From Marinomonas pollencensis (GTDB lineage: Bacteria > Pseudomonadota > Gammaproteobacteria > Pseudomonadales > Marinomonadaceae): a DNA stretch of 64,000 nucleotides. Where the stretch lies: assembly GCF_003387375.1 (NCBI RefSeq), contig NZ_QUNG01000002.1, positions 389,500 through 453,499 of the forward strand, given 5' to 3'. Both the position numbers and the translations under genes were made by a program. Below are positions 62,868 to 64,000 of this stretch, piece after piece (within the stretch, counting starts at the first letter, position 1; each line of letters opens with the position of its first letter). The notes below the pieces were generated by a model. It was given only the letters and a program-made list of their open reading frames with translations. It was not told the origin of the DNA and did no database searches.

Positions 62868-63727
62868 ACATGTCTTTAATTAAATCATTCAAACATTACT
62901 CAGGCTTGAGTAAGTCGGGTATTAACAATCAAAAAACCTCCACCTTTGGTGATACAGAAGCCATAGGTAAAGGCCGTTTTTGGAGCATCGTCTCGGTTAT
63001 TACCCTTGCTATTGTGTGGCACTTTGGCAGCACTTTAGGCTATATCAACCCGATCTTTTGGCCCGCGCCTAGTACGGTATGGCAACAATTTATCAGTATT
63101 TCTCAGGACGGCTATCGCGGTTTCACTTTATGGGAGCATATTTGGGCTAGCCTTTACCGCATTCTGATTGGCTTTAGTTTAGGTTGTCTTGTGGGTATTC
63201 CTCTGGGATTTGCCATGGGGTTATCAGAAAAGGTTCGTGGTTGGTTTGACCCGATTGTCGAGTTTTTCCGCCCTATTCCTCCGCTTGCGTTTATCCCACT
63301 GGTGATCATTTGGTCTGGTATTGGCGAGCGCTCTAAAATTTTGCTGATCTTCTTTGCCGCTCTATGGATCATGGTAATCGCTGCCCGTGCAGGAGTCAGT
63401 AGCATCAAACTGAATAAAATCCATGCTGCCCATTCCTTAGGTGCCAACAAAAGACAAATTCTGCAACACGTTATACTGCCCAACTCTTTGCCAGAAATTT
63501 TCACTGGCATGCGCGTTGCCATGGGCGTTTGCTGGGGCACTGTGGTGGCTGCCGAACTGGTGGCAGCAAACTCTGGTGTAGGTTATATGATCATGGTCGC
63601 CAGTAAATTTTTAGCCACCGATATTGTCGTATTGGGTGTCATCATTGTCGGTCTTATCGGTTATAGCATTGACATTATCATGCGCAAAATCGAAGCAAAA
63701 TTGGTGCCTTGGAAAGGCAAATCCTAA
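62864..63727 (+). CDS. TauC-like ABC transporter permease
   Basis: 287 residues with about six membrane helices (e.g. FWSIVSVITLAIVWHFG, LYRILIGFSLGCLVGIPLGFAMGL, ILLIFFAALWIMVIAARAG, VVLGVIIVGLIGYSIDIIM). The EAA loop LPEIFTGMRVAMGVCWGTVVAAELVAANSGVGYMI couples to the ATPase. It belongs to the TauC/SsuC permease family. Last gene of the operon; a group II intron is inserted about 50 bases downstream, which could remove or distance any native terminator. Confidence 0.92.
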   Translation: MNMSLIKSFKHYSGLSKSGINNQKTSTFGDTEAIGKGRFWSIVSVITLAIVWHFGSTLGYINPIFWPAPSTVWQQFISISQDGYRGFTLWEHIWASLYRILIGFSLGCLVGIPLGFAMGLSEKVRGWFDPIVEFFRPIPPLAFIPLVIIWSGIGERSKILLIFFAALWIMVIAARAGVSSIKLNKIHAAHSLGANKRQILQHVILPNSLPEIFTGMRVAMGVCWGTVVAAELVAANSGVGYMIMVASKFLATDIVVLGVIIVGLIGYSIDIIMRKIEAKLVPWKGKS

Positions 63728-63776
63728 GCGCATAGAGAAGATTCAAACGCCCAATTGCGGCTGACCAGCATCACGA

Positions 63777-64000
63777 ATCGAGTAGGGTGAGGCGTTACCG
63801 CCTCATCCCTCTCACAGAACCGTACGTACGGACCTCGTATACGGCTCATGTAAACGTCCATTCAGCATGTACGCTGAACACATACCCCGTTTTCACTTCT
63901 TCAAGATTTACTAAACCTTGTTCATCGAACCATTTGTTTGGCATCGCGTGACTGGCTAACGGACTCGCCGCATTCCTCCAACTCGTCATGGATATATACT
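63777..64000 (-). mobile_element. Group II intron, 3' end (domains V and VI plus maturase C-terminus)
   Basis: On the minus strand, GAGCCGTATACGAGG...TACGGTTCTGTGAGAGG is a canonical domain V (hairpin GAGCCGTA / TACGGTTC). It is followed by domain VI, GATGAGGCGGTAACGCCTCACCCTACTCGAT, with the bulged branch-point A in CCTACTCGAT. The intron ends near 63777 and continues beyond the right edge of the window. Exact 3' boundary is uncertain by one or two bases. Confidence 0.9.
63846..64000 (-). CDS. Group II intron reverse transcriptase/maturase, C-terminal part only
   Basis: The frame enters from the right edge. Visible residues ...SMTSWRNAASPLASHAMPNKWFDEQGLVNLEEVKTGYVFSVHAEWTFT resemble the conserved end of bacterial intron-encoded proteins (W(R)(M/L)A...(A/M).N.W...QGL.SL). 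The stop codon overlaps the first bases of domain V. About 51 residues are in the window, and whether the rest is intact is not visible. Confidence 0.85.
   Translation of the reverse strand, partial: YISMTSWRNAASPLASHAMPNKWFDEQGLVNLEEVKTGYVFSVHAEWTFT

Noticed and set aside
61032..63727. Transporter assigned firmly to taurine
   Set aside because: Family membership is clear, but no taurine-degrading gene is in the window and the neighbours are demethylation genes, so the substrate is left open.

Overview
The window looks like chromosomal DNA of a marine gammaproteobacterium of the Oceanospirillales, with Marinomonas or a close relative as the best guess. The basis is gene content and order: dnaX-ybaB-recR followed by rnd-ycgL-ycgN, hrpA-mlaA, moderate GC with AT-rich intergenic DNA, and methylated-amine and taurine-type transport genes. 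This is recognition from sequence, not a database search.

Layout. 1-4.4 kb: 3' end of trmJ, two small lipoproteins, two small proteins and an unusual chemoreceptor. 4.4-11.7 kb: an accessory island. It holds a PD-(D/E)XK nuclease-like gene, then remnants of a P2-like prophage tail region (broken tape-measure gene, gpU-like fragments). Between the tail remnants lie a beta-barrel protein, a membrane protein, a DUF3800-like protein and a DUF2335 pair. The island abuts the 5' end of dusA, a known hot spot for integrative elements. 11.7-46.7 kb: mostly conserved housekeeping genes: dusA-tal, an amino-acid racemase, mlaA, hrpA, cysK, a VWA/amidotransferase pair, ycgN-ycgL-rnd-recR-ybaB-dnaX, trhO, radD, a DTW-domain gene, yejK, gloA and an OmpA-like gene. 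It ends with an oxidoreductase/TetR divergon, a lytic transglycosylase and a four-gene envelope lipoprotein operon.

47-63.7 kb is a coherent metabolic region. Two LysR regulators diverge from a dimethylglycine/sarcosine-dehydrogenase-like flavoprotein (FAD plus GcvT domains). An XRE-cupin regulator follows. A minus-strand series etfB-etfA-purU-second flavoprotein-folD, with ETF-quinone oxidoreductase upstream, supplies both outlets of oxidative N-demethylation. Electrons go through ETF and ETF-QO to quinone. The one-carbon unit on tetrahydrofolate goes through FolD and PurU to formate. An identical palindromic site (AAATGAAATT-N9-AATTTCATTT) lies in front of both etfBA and the ETF-QO gene, suggesting a shared regulator. 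A TauABC-type transporter diverges from the ETF-QO gene. Together these suggest uptake and N-demethylation of a methylated, possibly sulfonated, amine. The substrate is inference.

The last ~220 bases are the 3' end of a minus-strand group II intron (domains V and VI plus the C-terminus of its maturase), inserted about 50 bases downstream of the transporter. No tRNA, rRNA or CRISPR array was seen.
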